Positions 38,491-50,260 of a DNA stretch of 64,000 nucleotides are shown here, piece after piece. The translations under genes were made by a program, and so were the position numbers. The notes under the pieces were generated by a model, which made no database searches, was not told the origin of the DNA, and worked only from the letters and a program-made list of their open reading frames with translations. Source of the stretch: Trichoplusia ni (Eukaryota; Arthropoda; Insecta; Lepidoptera; Noctuidae); the NCBI RefSeq assembly GCF_003590095.1, contig NC_039494.1:372001-436000 (forward strand), written 5' to 3'. The stretch's first letter is position 1, and each line of letters starts with the position of its first letter.

Positions 38491-39939
38491 TTTGTTTTAA
38501 TCTGTTTTTACATAATACTGTTATATTTATCAATGGTTGTGTTACATAAAAATGCAGTGGAATTACGAAACAATAGAATGCAAAGAGATGCGAGAGATAA
38601 AATAACTCACCGTTGGCGGTGAATTGGAACTTGTCTCTATATAATAACATATATAGGTATACAATACTGTTCCTTATATCGCAAAGACTTTTGAGTTACT
38701 CTTTGTCGATCGCTTATTTCTTCCAAAGTTACATGAATTGGGTTTCAGTGTTGCAAAAAAGATAAGTTGATATAAATATGAAACGTAAGTAAGTCTCCTG
38801 TTAGGAGATCTATAAATTTACCAATAGACGATATTGGTAAAATATCAAGAATAACTAAATCTTCACTGGTTTTAAATGCAAATAAGAGAGAAAGTATTTT
38901 TAGAAACAGCATATTTAGTAAAAACATAAAATTGTGTCACTGATTATTTATTAAGAAGAATGTAAAACTAGTGTTAATTTATGAGAAGATACTGTACATT
39001 CCTTTAGCTAACTAATCTGTGTCTTTATGGTGGGTAGCTCCGTTTTGTACTAAATCCATGTCACATTTAGCTTCGCTGCCTCAGGGAAAGGCAAAATGTG
39101 AGCAATTCAAATGAAATTATTGCTAAAGTCTTAACTAACGTCTTATTGAAAGAATAACTTGTTTACTTTATACGCAAAGTCGAGAATCCTTTCAAAACAG
39201 TTATTTAATTAACTCAAGATAGCAATGATTTACGAGTTATAGATTTTTTTAATTGGTTTCCAGACTATTACATTAAAACCATCATTCAACTTCATGATCA
39301 ATGGGGTGCTTTTTGAAATGAATTATTAGATATTGTGTTATTTTTGAAAAAAAAGTATTTTTATTAACAATACAGTTTTTACAGTTTAATAACTTAATCA
39401 TATTTTTTTTATTGATGTCTTAACGATGAGCCTCGGAAACTACAAGCAATTGTTAAAAAAGTTTCATTTTCCGATTCCAACAGACGTTGCACTCTTAAAA
39501 TTGAAATACAATAAAAAAATGACCTAGCGTACTTCACACAAATTGCCATTTAATCTTTACATTAATTCACACCATTCATAACCGATTGAATAAAGCATTG
39601 CAGAATACTTTAAAGTCAACAAAGTGCCGAACTTTAAACTGCAATTATTTGAAGTCGACGATTGATGAGCCATCAGTCTTCGTGACTCCATGACACGTAG
39701 AGAGCGTCAGTTTTGTGAACATCGTTCGTGACAGCTGTCTCTTCCTGGTCACATTTGATGATTTGCATTCAGGATAAGAGATTTATGTGCGACTGTAACT
39801 GTTGTTGCTGTTACATCTTGATCAGCTGTTGCTGTTGATGCAGTTATGAAATATATTTTTTAATTCGTTTACATCTCGCAGCTATTAAAACATACAGCAT
39901 AATATACTGCTATAACTAAACTTAATTTTTTGTCAACGT
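38491..39939. other. Intergenic, nothing recognised
   Basis: AT-rich sequence without a supported gene, RNA or repeat. Confidence 0.4.
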
Positions 39940-40042
39940 CTTCATCGTCAGCCCAGATTAGTCCGCTGCTGGACATAGGCCTCCCAATTGCACGCCCTCG
40001 AGATCTGTCTTCGGCTGCTCGAATCCAGTTCCTGCCAACTTA
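39940..40042 (-). mobile_element. RTE-clade non-LTR retrotransposon, 3' end fragment
   Basis: Translated on the minus strand the block reads VGRNWIRAAEDRSRGRAI, followed after one frame slip by a remnant of the conserved EAYVQQ-type C-terminus of RTE reverse-transcriptase proteins. The + strand carries the familiar phrase CGCTGCTGGACATAGGCCTC. Only the extreme 3' coding end is present, so the copy is 5' truncated, as LINE insertions usually are. Confidence 0.7.
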
Positions 40043-42580
40043 ATTGAAAAGGGTACTTTTTATATTTTGACTCTACTTTCTCCAGTTCTGAATATTCTGT
40101 TCGCCAAATTAAATTATTGAGTACGAAAAGAACTCCTATGCATTAGTAAGGAAAGTCATCGCGACTACCTACTATATTCATGCTTATTGCATAATAGTTT
40201 CAACACTTAAGTTAAATAGGAAAACATGGGTGAGTCAGTGTCATACATGCACATCAAATTATTTTAATTTAGTGATCTTACATTATTTTTTATCAAAAGA
40301 ATTGTTTTTAATTAGGCCAGATTAGCATGTGATGAAAATATTAAAAATAAATAAGTTTGTTAGTTTAAATAAGTAACGATCTGAGAATTTTACTATCAGC
40401 ACATTTATCACAGATGCAAGAGAAATATTTTGTTCAATTAAGATTCAATGATTAAGCCTGGGAATATGCAAAATGCACTTTATCAATTTTATTCATTGTT
40501 AGGATCAATTAGTTCAAGATTATAATTTTCGTGCTCTGCTCTGGTAATTATTACCCACTGTTGTCTTTACTGGGACGAGAATTATGGTCTATAGAAGATC
40601 CTTTATCCCATTTAACTTAATTTTACGGTTTATAGCCTTAGTTTCGGTTGATAGGACACGATCTTGCTAATACCCAGCACTTTTCTATTTGTGAGGTCTT
40701 GATGTTTCTGGGTGGGCTTACTTACTCTTACTCTTTAGAAGAAATGAAGAATTTCTCCATCAAGTGCTGATTTCGTAAAATGAAAAAGTCAATAAAAAAA
40801 ATCAATCAACCTTTTTTACTCCGCGACTTTCACAAGACTTGTTTGATAACAGACTTTTTGAAATATTGGAGTGTCTGCCTCGCCAATCTGTTAAAAATAT
40901 AACAGCAGAGAGAGATAACACACTTATACTATGGTTACACTCAAATATGAACTCACGAACTGCCAATCATTTTCGTTCTAAAATTATGATTGTGCACTTT
41001 CCTTTGTTATTATTTTCCTATTTTGTAACGGTGAGTAACCAAGAAAGTATTTATTTCATATAGAGTATCATGCACATCTTCGCATATATACCAGAACTAT
41101 GTATATTAAATCTTAAAATATTTATTTAAAAGAGCACTGTTGTCGTTATACAAACGAGATGCTGAGTTCTTTTTTAGGATCTTTTCAGGTTCGTCTTAAT
41201 GTAATATAACTGAATCCTTACTTATTTCGAGACCAGAATGACACTAACCACACACTAGAGAAATAATTTATAGTCAACCATAAGCTTCCTAAGCAGCATT
41301 CAAATTGTCAAATAAATAAAGCAATAAATCGTATGACATTTACACCGAGCGGAACCAATAACTCAGCTGCGTCCCAGGACCAACTTTGACCTTCTAGCCA
41401 AGCCCCGGAACAATACTAATTTGACCTGTTATTTTCACTAAACACCTTTAATAACTTGTCCTGGTTTGCAGTGATTATCGGCAACGGTTAAACCCGCTTA
41501 TGGCTAATTTGTTTTACAATTTCGAAACAGAAACACGAATGTCAGTGCAAAGGTGCCCCCGTTAAGTGGTTCTGACAAATCGGACTGTGAACGTCTACAG
41601 GTCCTTGTAGTATTGTAATTGATTAATGTGGAAAATTATCGATTGAAATTTTGACTTGGCGGATAGCTGATTGAGCTAAAAGGTTCGCGGTGTTGTGGAT
41701 TTGTAAGTAAGGGAAAAATTGTTCGATCCAAAGATGTTTCCTCTTTTAAATCTATTAAACTAGCAGAGTACTGATAGTGTTTGTTATTTAAATATTTCTG
41801 ATAGAGCGGGCATTAATAAGAAACTGAATTTTTGACATATTCTTTTTACAGTAAGTAAGGTGTGCACTTTTAGACTCTAGGAACCAAATTTCATTTTGAA
41901 TAAAAGCTTTTTTATTTATTGAATACGAATAACGTAAATAAATCTTTAGTGTCGTTTTTTATTTCCGGAAAAAAATTCTCTACAATTTACCATACAAACT
42001 TGCGGTCACAACAAAACACTTGCAATCACATAAAAAATGTGTGTATTTAAATGTCTGAATCAACCACATCACATGTCCTACATCTCACAACATAAGAGCG
42101 ACCACTTGTGACCTGTCAGTGATCAAGAGCCCTCACCTTGTAACGTCACATATAAAAGGCATCAGCACCTCTTTTCCTCGTTTAAACACGTGTAAGGTTA
42201 CCATTTTGAATCGACAAAAACGGTAATCGACATAATGTGGTTGGTATTTACATCTTAGCAGACAGACTTCATTGAGAATTATTTATAAATAAATAAAGTA
42301 CAATTTTTAATCATCCTTCTTGTTTAATTGAAGACATTAATCATTTTTACTGCCTTTTAATACTTCGTTTTGGTAAGTGGTGTTGGCGCCGTGAAGGTAT
42401 TTAAATGGTGTTCTCATTTTGAGTAAGTACAGATGCTTTATATAGTTCATACAAAATCAAATAAGCTAATACATACAGACAAATAGTTTTTTATAGTTTA
42501 TATGTAGATAAACATTAAAAAATAATACATCAGACACTAAACATTCTAGTTAGACGGTGCATATTTACAAAACATCACAA
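40043..42580. other. Intergenic, nothing recognised
   Basis: No gene or repeat recognised. It runs up to the A that flanks the Helitron. Confidence 0.4.
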
Positions 42581-42747
42581 TCTATATATTAATACGTGAT
42601 GCCAAAACTTTGTACCCCTTTTTACAAAAATTGCGCGGACGCAGGAGCATAAAATTTGGCACACTTATAGTTTATGTGCAGGAGAAGTGCAGAACGCTAA
42701 TATTTTTCAATAATAATGCTTCTAAAGTACATTAAATCAATAAATAA

Positions 42748-42893
42748 AACATTACCCACACTACCATGCATTTCACACACACATGTTTCTTTTGTTTTTA
42801 ATTTTGTCCGTAGACATAGAAACATTACACACACTACCATGCATTTCACACACACATGTTTCTTTTATATTTCATTTTGTCCATAGACATAGA
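42748..42893 (+). repeat. 73-bp tandem repeat in the Helitron leader
   Basis: Two near-identical units begin AACATTACCCACACTACC at 42748 and AACATTACACACACTACC at 42821. More diverged partial units follow near 42955-43000 (GGTTTCTTTTGATTTTCATT) and 43068-43140 (CAGCATGCATTTGACACACG). Subterminal tandem repeats are common in Helitrons. Confidence 0.8.
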
Positions 42894-43470
42894 GTACTGA
42901 CATTGACATATCAAAAACATATATATTTGCCTATACATACTCTGTGGTCAAATGGTTTCTTTTGATTTTCATTTTATGCATAGGCGTAGAGTACTAAAAA
43001 AAAAAGTTGTATTTGCCTCATTTAATATAAAAAATATTTTTATAACAATGCATTAAATATTTAATAAAACATTATACTAACCAGCATGCATTTGACACAC
43101 GCATACATACTCTGTGGAGTCTGTGGTCTAATAGTTCTTTTGTCTATTATTGACATGTTTAAACTTTAGTTTGAAAGTTTTTCAAACTTTAAAAGTTTAC
43201 GAATACTACGTGAAATACTGAGCGCTTATACAAATTTATATGAGTTGTGTCGTCTTTTAAAAGGACCTCTGTCTTCTGTAGCAGCAATCTGCAATACCTA
43301 ACAACATTCAGGTACAATTTTTTTTGCTATAGTTTACGATTTCAGTAATTGCGTATACTTTAGGATAAATAAGTGATTTTGTGTACGAATTATCAGAATT
43401 AACAAATCACCATACAGGCAAAAACTTTTTCTCTTCTTGATTTCAGTAATTTGATGAAAGAACTTTAATT

Positions 43471-43797
43471 ATGCCTCGACATAGAACATTAACGAACCGG
43501 AGTGAGAGACAAATAAGAAGGAATATTTCTCTAAGAGGAAGGAATAATTCCCCATCAGTAGTATTAGATAGTAATATGATTTAGAGAGATGCATTTAAAT
43601 GTGCTCTCAATGTCATTCCAAATGTGTTTTTAAGTTATGATTGTGGATTAATGAATTTAGAGTGCAGGTTTTGCAATGCGAAACATTTTGAATCTGAAGT
43701 GACTTTAGGCGACCGAACTGCATTCACTTCATGTTGTCACAAGGGTAAAGCAATATTACCACCCTTAAGTCAAAATGAATATTTTAAATCATTATAA
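43471..43797 (+). pseudogene. Helitron Rep-helicase, N-terminal fragment with nonsense codons
   Basis: From ATG at 43471 the frame reads MPRHRTLTNRSERQIRRN and reaches an in-frame TAG at 43582 (codon 38). Reading past it, the same frame continues through ECRFCNAKHFE and FTSCCHKGKAILPP, the cysteine-rich start of Helitron proteins (CxxC...CCH), to TAA at 43795. A frameshift then separates this from the next piece. The product would be non-functional. Confidence 0.7.
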
Positions 43798-43888
43798 TAT
43801 ATGATGGACTTACTTCAAATGAACCTTCAATAAAAAGTAAACAAAAAATTATTTTGAAAATATTAGGAAATATAATTCATGTTTTGCT

Positions 43889-44350
43889 ATGGTTAGCTCC
43901 GAAGCAAAAGTTGCTGAGGCAGTTACAAGTGGAGTGTATCATTTCAAAATACATGATATTTTTTATCACAGATCAGGCCCAATGACTGCCGCATATGGTC
44001 GCTCACCATGTTTTGCACAATTATATTTTTATGATGTTGACACTGCCATTAATTATAGATTACAAGAACGTTTATTATTTGTTATTAACCAAACATGTAA
44101 CAACAACATAAAGCGTGAAATTTCACTGGAATTGGAACGCAGTAATCCTTTTGTGCGGTCATTCATTGCAATGAAAGATCATTGTCAGAGAGTCGAAAAT
44201 CAAAACAAAGAAATTTGTATGCTCATTAAAGTAAATCATGATTTAGATCTACGCCGATTTAATGATGCAGTTCAAACTGATGTAGCAGTAATATTTAGTA
44301 CAGTTGATGGTGAGCCACCTTTTGAACGAAATATGATTTGTTTTTCAAAA
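43889..44350 (+). pseudogene. Helitron-like N domain, middle fragment
   Basis: The frame gives SGVYHFKIHDIFYHRSGPM, AYGRSPCFAQLYFYDVDTAI and a later stretch ending RNMICFSKVN. These match the Helitron_like_N layout (FKIHGQIYHRSGPL...AQLYIYD). The homology actually starts a little before the first ATG, at RKYNSCFAM (about 43865). The frame stays open to 44425, but the last 25 residues are out of register, because the homology moves to another frame near 44350. Confidence 0.75.
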
Positions 44351-44351
44351 G

Positions 44352-44624
44352 TTAATGGTATAATTTTCAGTTTTGGACTCATCATTAGACCCTTTAGCAT
44401 ACCCACTGCTTTTTCCCAACGGTGATACTGGGTGGCATGTCAATATTGCTCATAATACATCAACTACATCTAATTCAAGAGCACCCAGAAATAAATTAAC
44501 CATGCTTCAGTATACAGCCTATCGACTTGCGATTAGAGATGATTTCAGCATGTTACACCATTCACAAAAACTATTTCTGCAGTGGGTTGTTGATATGTAC
44601 ATATGTATATTTAGCAAACGATGA
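44352..44624 (+). pseudogene. Helitron-like N domain, C-terminal fragment
   Basis: In the +1 frame relative to the preceding piece the translation reads SLDPLAYPLLFPNGDTGWH, then MLQYTAYRLAIRDDFSMLHH and SQKLFLQWVVDMYICI. This is the conserved end of the Helitron_like_N domain (DPLxYPLLFPxG...LHxxxxLxQQWVVDxY). It stops at TGA 44622-44624, and the following Rep and helicase domains are missing, so the internal deletion begins about here. Confidence 0.78.
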
Positions 44625-44933
44625 AAGAGTTTTTACAAAAATCATTATCGTGAAACGTTTTCAGAGAAGTTAAAACAATAAAAAATACTCTAAATGGATA
44701 GTATTTTTAACGCATGATTTTATGTTTTGCATCCTCTTATAGCATGTTTTGTTTTAGTAAACATATTTTCTTTGAATTTCATATAATTTGTTCAAAAAAG
44801 AAATTGGCAAATAACAGTCTTGGTCAAATCTGTGGTTATAGTAGTTTAGTTTTCGACAGTAGAACCTTAATAATGTTTGAATATTATATTTTAATAATGT
44901 ATATTAAGTCACTTACAATTTAAATTTATTATA

Positions 44934-44965
44934 TGGTCGAATTTCGACCACTGGGCGACCACTAG
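44934..44965 (+). repeat. Helitron 3' hairpin and CTAG terminus
   Basis: TGGTCGAATTTCGACCA is a perfect 8-bp-arm palindrome around one base. It is followed by CTGGGCGACCA and CTAG. Spacing and form match the canonical Helitron termination signal. Confidence 0.88.
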
Positions 44966-45137
44966 TTCAATTAAAACTGTAAGTTTTTGAGTACAAATAA
45001 CAATAAAATGTGCTCTACATGAAGTCATAAGAGTAGTTGAACTTATAAACAATACAGTTACAAAACTCTCTCTCTTAAGTCAAAAATGGAATCATAAAAA
45101 ATAACCTATTTTTAGGTTATTAGGCTATTTTTAAGTA

Positions 45138-45255
45138 CTAGCTGATAGAACTGCGTTCTGCCAGGATGAATTGTGAACCATCCACTGTGTCGAAAAATAG
45201 TCCAGTCGTTTAAAACCAGTTCACATATTCAGTAGAATTAAACGTATAAAGATAT
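45138..45255 (-). mobile_element. Helitron-like element remnant
   Basis: Reading on the minus strand, the end is CTATCAGCTAG with T next to it. Inside are AATTCATCCTGGCAGAACGC and a phrase containing AACTGGTTTTAAACGACTGG, which resemble short lepidopteran Helitron-like elements. The 5' end is not clear. Confidence 0.4.
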
Positions 45256-46756
45256 TACCACCATCTACACAGTAAGAGACACATACAGCTTTTACAATCT
45301 TCAGTGTAGAGCAATTATGACAATTAGTGCAGTTAACATTTTCATTACTTGCCTGTTAAAGTGGTTCTCGTAACTTATTCCGCATTGCAAGATGTAGATT
45401 ATACGGAGATTATGCGACAGTATGATGCATAATACTTGGCTTTTAACCTGTGTCAGAAAAAGTAAAACGGGAAGTCTCAAGCTTGAATAAATGAAGCATT
45501 TAGCAAATGAGACAGTTATACTCGAAGTTGGATGTTGATCGAGATTAAAATTTATTACTAGGCCTAGTAAGATTTAATATTTATATACAGATAACGGTTG
45601 ATTAAATGGCTTCTTCATTAGATAGCGATCTGAGTAAGAAGAAAGATTCAAGTCAACATAAAGGAAAAATCTGGCTGTAAATGAGAAAAATTAGCAACAA
45701 ATAATTATATTTCAAATATTTTTTTTTTGGATAGAGAAAAATAAAACATTTTTGCAACTGAGACACGTAAATTTGGATATTTTTCCATGACTAAAAAAAA
45801 GTTTATAGAAAAGAAATATACCTATTTATACTCGGTCGAAGAACAAAATCATTGAGATAGGACGAGGTAGCCTACTAATTGCATGCACATATAAAGATGG
45901 AAATAATTATGAAAGGAAAAAATCCTCCACATACCACATCCCTCAATGTAAACCGATACATTATTACCACAACTATTAAGTTAGTTATTGCAAGAACTCA
46001 GAAGTTGGTTGCAGGCCATTATAACATTTTACTTTGCAATTAGAAATGACCTATAATTGTGTGGCTTTATAAGCATTTCTTGTTTCTAAACCCAGTGAAT
46101 TAGCAGTAACAATGATTATCCACGAAATGTGAGGTAAACTCTTTTAATTGGTGGCTAGCGATTGGTTATTATAAGTTAAATGGCTCAATACCTTTATAAG
46201 GCCCTGTTGATACTGCTAATAAGCTGAGCGGAGTTTTTAACGCTATATAACTTTTGTCGACTTGCTATTAAGTTTCGATTTATGACACAAAAATTTGAGA
46301 TCAAAAATTAGGTTAGAACTTAAGACGAATTTGAATAGTCATTTGTCACCAAATGTTTACTGGAAGAGCAAAGCCCTTTTTTTTAAATAAACTTTTTATT
46401 TCTGGAAAAAATTGTTCATGTTTTTAAATGAAAGCTAAAAAAATGCTTCGACAACGAAGCACGTCTTAGAAAAGGCTAACTTAGAACAAAAAGCCTTGAT
46501 AACAGCAATAATCGCTACCGCATGACATACGTACGGAGGCCGCTTAAACATATCTATCCTTAAACTCAGTCGGAATTCAAGATTTATTATCGAACTTCAT
46601 AGAATTACTAGCGGCGCGATGCAGCTTATTTTATATTATTACGTCTCATTAAAGTCATACGGTCAACTGCTTAATTGGCCTACATTTCCGAGATAATCGT
46701 CGGCTATCCCATATCTTTACACGCAAGTTATGTGAGAAACTTGTCATGAGTCTGGG
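45256..46756. other. Intergenic, nothing recognised
   Basis: AT-rich, without a recognisable gene, RNA gene or repeat. Confidence 0.4.
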
Positions 46757-46835
46757 GGCCTACCGTGACATCTCGTCGTACAATATTAGAGTGAGAGCGC
46801 ACTATAAGGCGTAGAGCGATGTCTCTCTTCTACAA
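46757..46835 (-). repeat. Hairpin-GGTAGGCC repeat family, copy 1
   Basis: On the minus strand: GTAGAAGAGAGACATCGCTC, CTACGCCTTATAG, GTGCGCTCTCAC, a spacer, then TCACGGTAGGCC. It has the same two-part design (imperfect hairpin, then a GGTAGRCC box about 30-45 nt on) as the copies near 51.2, 52.2, 60.8, 61.4 and 63.8 kb. Confidence 0.6.
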
Positions 46836-48058
46836 AGACAATAATATTATTTTAAGCGATGGTCTCGATTACGTGTTATTTATAGCCGCTTATTGGCTGT
46901 TATTATAGTCATTTTTATTGATATGATGTATAATGATAATGACATGTTGCACCACCTTGTCATTATGATATTGATACTGATTACTTATGAATTTCAGGGT
47001 GGTATTTAAGTTGAGTCACAATGTTGTTCCTTCATCGGGCTGAATTTAATAATGTAAATAATTTTAACTTTGGGTTTATCTTCTAAACGGTTTAGAGGAG
47101 GAAAACAACGGAAATTACTTAAATTTATTATTACTAATAATACATTTCTTACCTGTAAGACCGCATTTTGTACCTTTGTACGTTGGTTTCACTGGAATCA
47201 TGTTTTATAGAAATCGGCGAGCTGCTTTACGTGGTTTGTTTATGTCATTTGAAAATTTGCTCCTCTGTTTAAAGTGAGATAGCTTCATGCTCATAACATG
47301 ATATAATAGGACCATCTTATGAGTTTTTAATTATCACCGTAATAAAAGTCCGGTTCGCAGCGACACATCAACATATTGTTACAATGCTATTATTAATTGC
47401 ACTGAAGTATTCGCTGTCAATACTAAAGTTAACAAATTTCACCTTTGACAGTACGTCAAGGAGATATTGTTAATGCTTAAAGTGGGACGTTGAGGTGATT
47501 AATTATCTTTTTTAACAGAGTTTTTGATACTTGACATACTTGTTATGTACGAGAAGGTTTATTGTTTAAAGACATACCGCGTCTTTGTCAAGTCAAGTAT
47601 AATAGTCAAGTGTAAGGTAAATATAAATGTCTGATAATCGTACATTAAACTTTCTCTAGTGTATATAAATTTTAATTGGACACGAGAATACAAAAATACA
47701 TTTAGTCAGATACACACATCTTCACACCTAAACGGCTGCACCAATTTCGATGAGGAAAACGCTGATATTTCGGTTTAAACATAGGCTACTTTGCTCAGAC
47801 CTCGTTTGACGACGGCATTGTTTTCGCAGTTATAACCGACAGATGGGAAAAGCCGAAAGCAACAGCAAGAAATAAATATTTTTTGAACAAATTACAAATC
47901 ATTCTGTCATGTCTGTCACTAAAATTAGTATAACACAGTACACCTTTTAATCGAAAAACATCCTCAACTAGCCGACACGACTTGATTTGTTCGCTTTCGT
48001 CTTACATTTCATTATCAAACCTAACGAAACATCACATCAACGACTCACCCACAAACTC

Positions 48059-48197
48059 TGACGTCAAGTTTCGTCGACGTCAAACCGCCAAAAAATCGAA
48101 TTCACTTTCGCCCTTTCACTTTCATCGAGAGTGTAAGTGAATCATGATCTACCTCAACGTTATGACGCGAGTGACGCGGATGACGCGAAATGCGTCA
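48059..48197. promoter_or_regulatory. Cluster of CRE/bZIP-like motifs
   Basis: A perfect CRE palindrome TGACGTCA (48059-48066) is followed by CGACGTCA. Farther on is a 9-bp tandem array TGACGCGAG/TGACGCGGA/TGACGCGAA (48163-48189), and then TGCGTCA in the opposite orientation (48191-48197). All lie in a GC-richer patch in AT-rich DNA. Such a cluster could bind CREB/ATF or other bZIP factors. Function is inferred from motifs only. Confidence 0.35.
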
Positions 48198-48488
48198 GAA
48201 GTCACGCCGATGAAAGGAAAAGTGAATCGAAACAATGTAACCTAGTAGCATACTTTTACTGTATCTGAGAGTTGCTTCTATAAATTTTTCTTTTCTTGTA
48301 ATTCAAGGCAAGATACAAGTAAAATATATACCTACGTATGAGAGCGACTTGCTATAGAACCAATTGAGACTGAATTAAAATAGGGCAAAGTTATCGACTG
48401 TTATTGGGTTCAATTGTAGTTTAATTGTAAATTTTATGGGTTTTAATAAAAGCCTGACCTATTTATTTAGTAGAAGCAGACAAAGTTG

Positions 48489-48552
48489 AATAGCCGAGTA
48501 AGTCACCGCTTACAACCCGTACGACGAAGGATTAAATTCCTTCTGCGTAAGT
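48489..48552 (+). repeat. Possible degenerate tRNA-derived SINE head
   Basis: AATAGCCGAGTAAGTC resembles an A box; AAGGATTAAATTCCTTC at about 40 nt distance resembles a damaged B box. A T run follows. It does not form a sound tRNA cloverleaf. Confidence 0.25.
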
Positions 48553-49161
48553 CGTTTTTTTTTAATAAATAAGTATGTGAATTACCACTTCAAATATGAT
48601 TAACTAACCCGTACTTTTTTATTTGGTTTTACAAAAAACAAAATCTTTAAATGAAAGAACATAATATGTATTTTTCGGTAGCAACTTTAAAAATAAACAG
48701 GCCACTTATTGAAATTAAAAATATCCTTATTCAGCCTCATACTGTCAACTTCACAATACTTTATCTTGAGAATACGGAATGTTATAATAAAAACAAGTTT
48801 CGTCCTCACTGACTCATCTTTATGCAAGACACATCCTTGACCTAGTAACATGACATTTATAAACAAGTGGACACATGTTTATATTATATTAAATGATTTA
48901 TTTATTAGTTTTGTTTATTTTATCAATTTATTTATTATAAAGTAATCTGGTTCAGGTGTAGTTGAAGTTTGTGGTACAGTCAGCATCGAAAGTTCATGGA
49001 TATGATGGGATTTAAAAGATGTCTGAATTGAATTAGTTATAACTGAGTACTGAAAACATTCTGAACTTCGATCTATTGAATTAAGTGTATACTACTGATC
49101 TACATACTCGTATATAGCTTGCAATGTACGATTATGTAATTATTTCTAACCTTATAAGTTA

Positions 49162-49443
49162 CTAGCTGACCCAGCAAACGTTGATTTGCCTAATGTTTTT
49201 TTTCTAGTTGTATGTATTTTTTAAAGCCTATTATAAAAAATAAAAAAAAAATCCGTCCAAAAAATAAAAATAAAATATTTTAGTGTGGGCAATCCTTATC
49301 ATTTATTGGTATGAAAAATAAATGTAAGCCGATTCTCAGACCTACTGAATACGCATATTTGGTAAAAATCGATTTACTCGTTAGTCGTTTCGGAGGAGTA
49401 CGGTAACTAACATCGTGATACGGGAATTTTACATATTAGAAGA
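49162..49443 (-). mobile_element. Short non-autonomous Helitron-like element, family A copy 2
   Basis: Its 282 bp match copy 1 at 1452-1734 throughout. On the minus strand it starts TCTTCTAATATG and ends CTGGGTCAGCTAG, with A and T flanks. Shared interior landmarks are CCGTACTCCTCCGAAACG, TATTCAGTAGGTCTGAGAAT and AACGTTTGCTGGG. It differs by several small indels. Confidence 0.75.
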
Positions 49444-49997
49444 TAGAGATATTAACACATTATTAGTTTAAATAACTATGTACTTTAAAATTTGTTCACT
49501 TTCGTTGCCGACCATACTTATACTTCGTTTTTGATGTTCTGCCGCTGAAGGTCAAAGTACATATAACGTCCTTGTGTCTGTGTCCTTGTCTTGTTTGAGT
49601 TATTCATCTAGACCTGTAGAGGTTAGTAGGGCAAACAGTAAATGAACTGTTGACCCGCAAGCCTTAATATTTATCAACGACGGAAGAGGTTGACGGAAAA
49701 GGTTTGTCAAGGTCCATGTATTATTTTTGAATAATCATGATTACTGTTATAATACACGTTACTTCTAATGTCACTTCTATGCATCGTAATAAACGACCTA
49801 TAAGAAAATTAGTATTGTCTCAAAAAATGTAATATCCCTTACAATTTTAGATCAGGGGATGACATTTTCATTCGTGCATCTTTGGAATGTTGAAGTTAGG
49901 TATATAATTATTTCCATCAAACGGAGTGAGACATCGTAAATGTGAACGAAAACTTTTTAAAATGAAGAAGGTGACTTGTATCTGAACTTTGCAGATT

Positions 49998-50009
49998 AAA
50001 AACTTTTTG
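49998..50009. repeat. Target-site duplication, left
   Basis: AAAAACTTTTTG directly precedes the SINE and is repeated exactly at 50249-50260 after its A-rich tail. Confidence 0.75.
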
Positions 50010-50248
50010 ACGACCTCCGTGGTCGAGTGGCGTACGCACCGGTTTCAAGGTGTCCCTAGCTCTGAGGTCCCGGGTTCGATCCCCGGTCGGGTCAATGTAA
50101 AAATTCACATTGCCTCGGGTCTGGGTGTTTGTGGTACCTTCGTTGTATCTGAATTCCATAACACAAGTGCTTTAGCAACTTACTTTGGGTTCAGAACAAT
50201 GTATGTGATGTTGTCCGCAAAATATAAATATAAAAATATATAAAAAAA
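50010..50248 (+). repeat. tRNA-derived SINE, copy 2, with target-site duplication
   Basis: The head ACGACCTCCGTGGTCGAGTG carries the A box, and GGTTCGATCCC at 50073-50083 is the B box. The body runs through CGGGTCTGGGTGTTTGTGG and GAATTCCATAACACAAGTGC to a TATAAATATAAAAATATA/poly-A tail. It is flanked by an exact 12-bp duplication. It closely matches the minus-strand copy at 22551-22791. Frames read through it on both strands are not genes. Confidence 0.9.
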
Positions 50249-50260
50249 AAAAACTTTTTG
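50249..50260. repeat. Target-site duplication, right
   Basis: AAAAACTTTTTG, identical to the left duplication. Its first bases cannot be told apart from the SINE's A tail. Confidence 0.75.

Larger units (their letters stand above)
42581..44965 (+). mobile_element. Internally deleted Helitron with both ends intact
   Basis: The element starts TCTATATATTAATACG (5' TC) immediately after an A. It ends with a perfect 17-nt hairpin (44934-44950), 11 more bases, and CTAG (44962-44965) before a T. These are the defining Helitron termini and A/T target site. At 2385 bp it is well short of autonomous Helitrons. Inside are a 73-bp tandem repeat and broken frames for the N-terminal part of the Rep-helicase protein. 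The HUH Rep motifs and the helicase are absent, so it cannot move by itself. Confidence 0.88.
46836..49161. other. Intergenic block with a CRE-like cluster and tRNA-like fragment
   Basis: No gene is supported. A degenerate Helitron-like stretch may occupy about 47650-47880 (CACACCTAAACGGCTGCACC resembles a short-Helitron phrase). A CRE-like cluster lies at 48059-48197 and a possible SINE head at 48489-48552. Confidence 0.3.

Noticed and set aside
50010..50095. A true tRNA gene
   Set aside because: The A and B boxes belong to a SINE head; there is no paired acceptor stem, and a SINE body, tail and target duplication follow.
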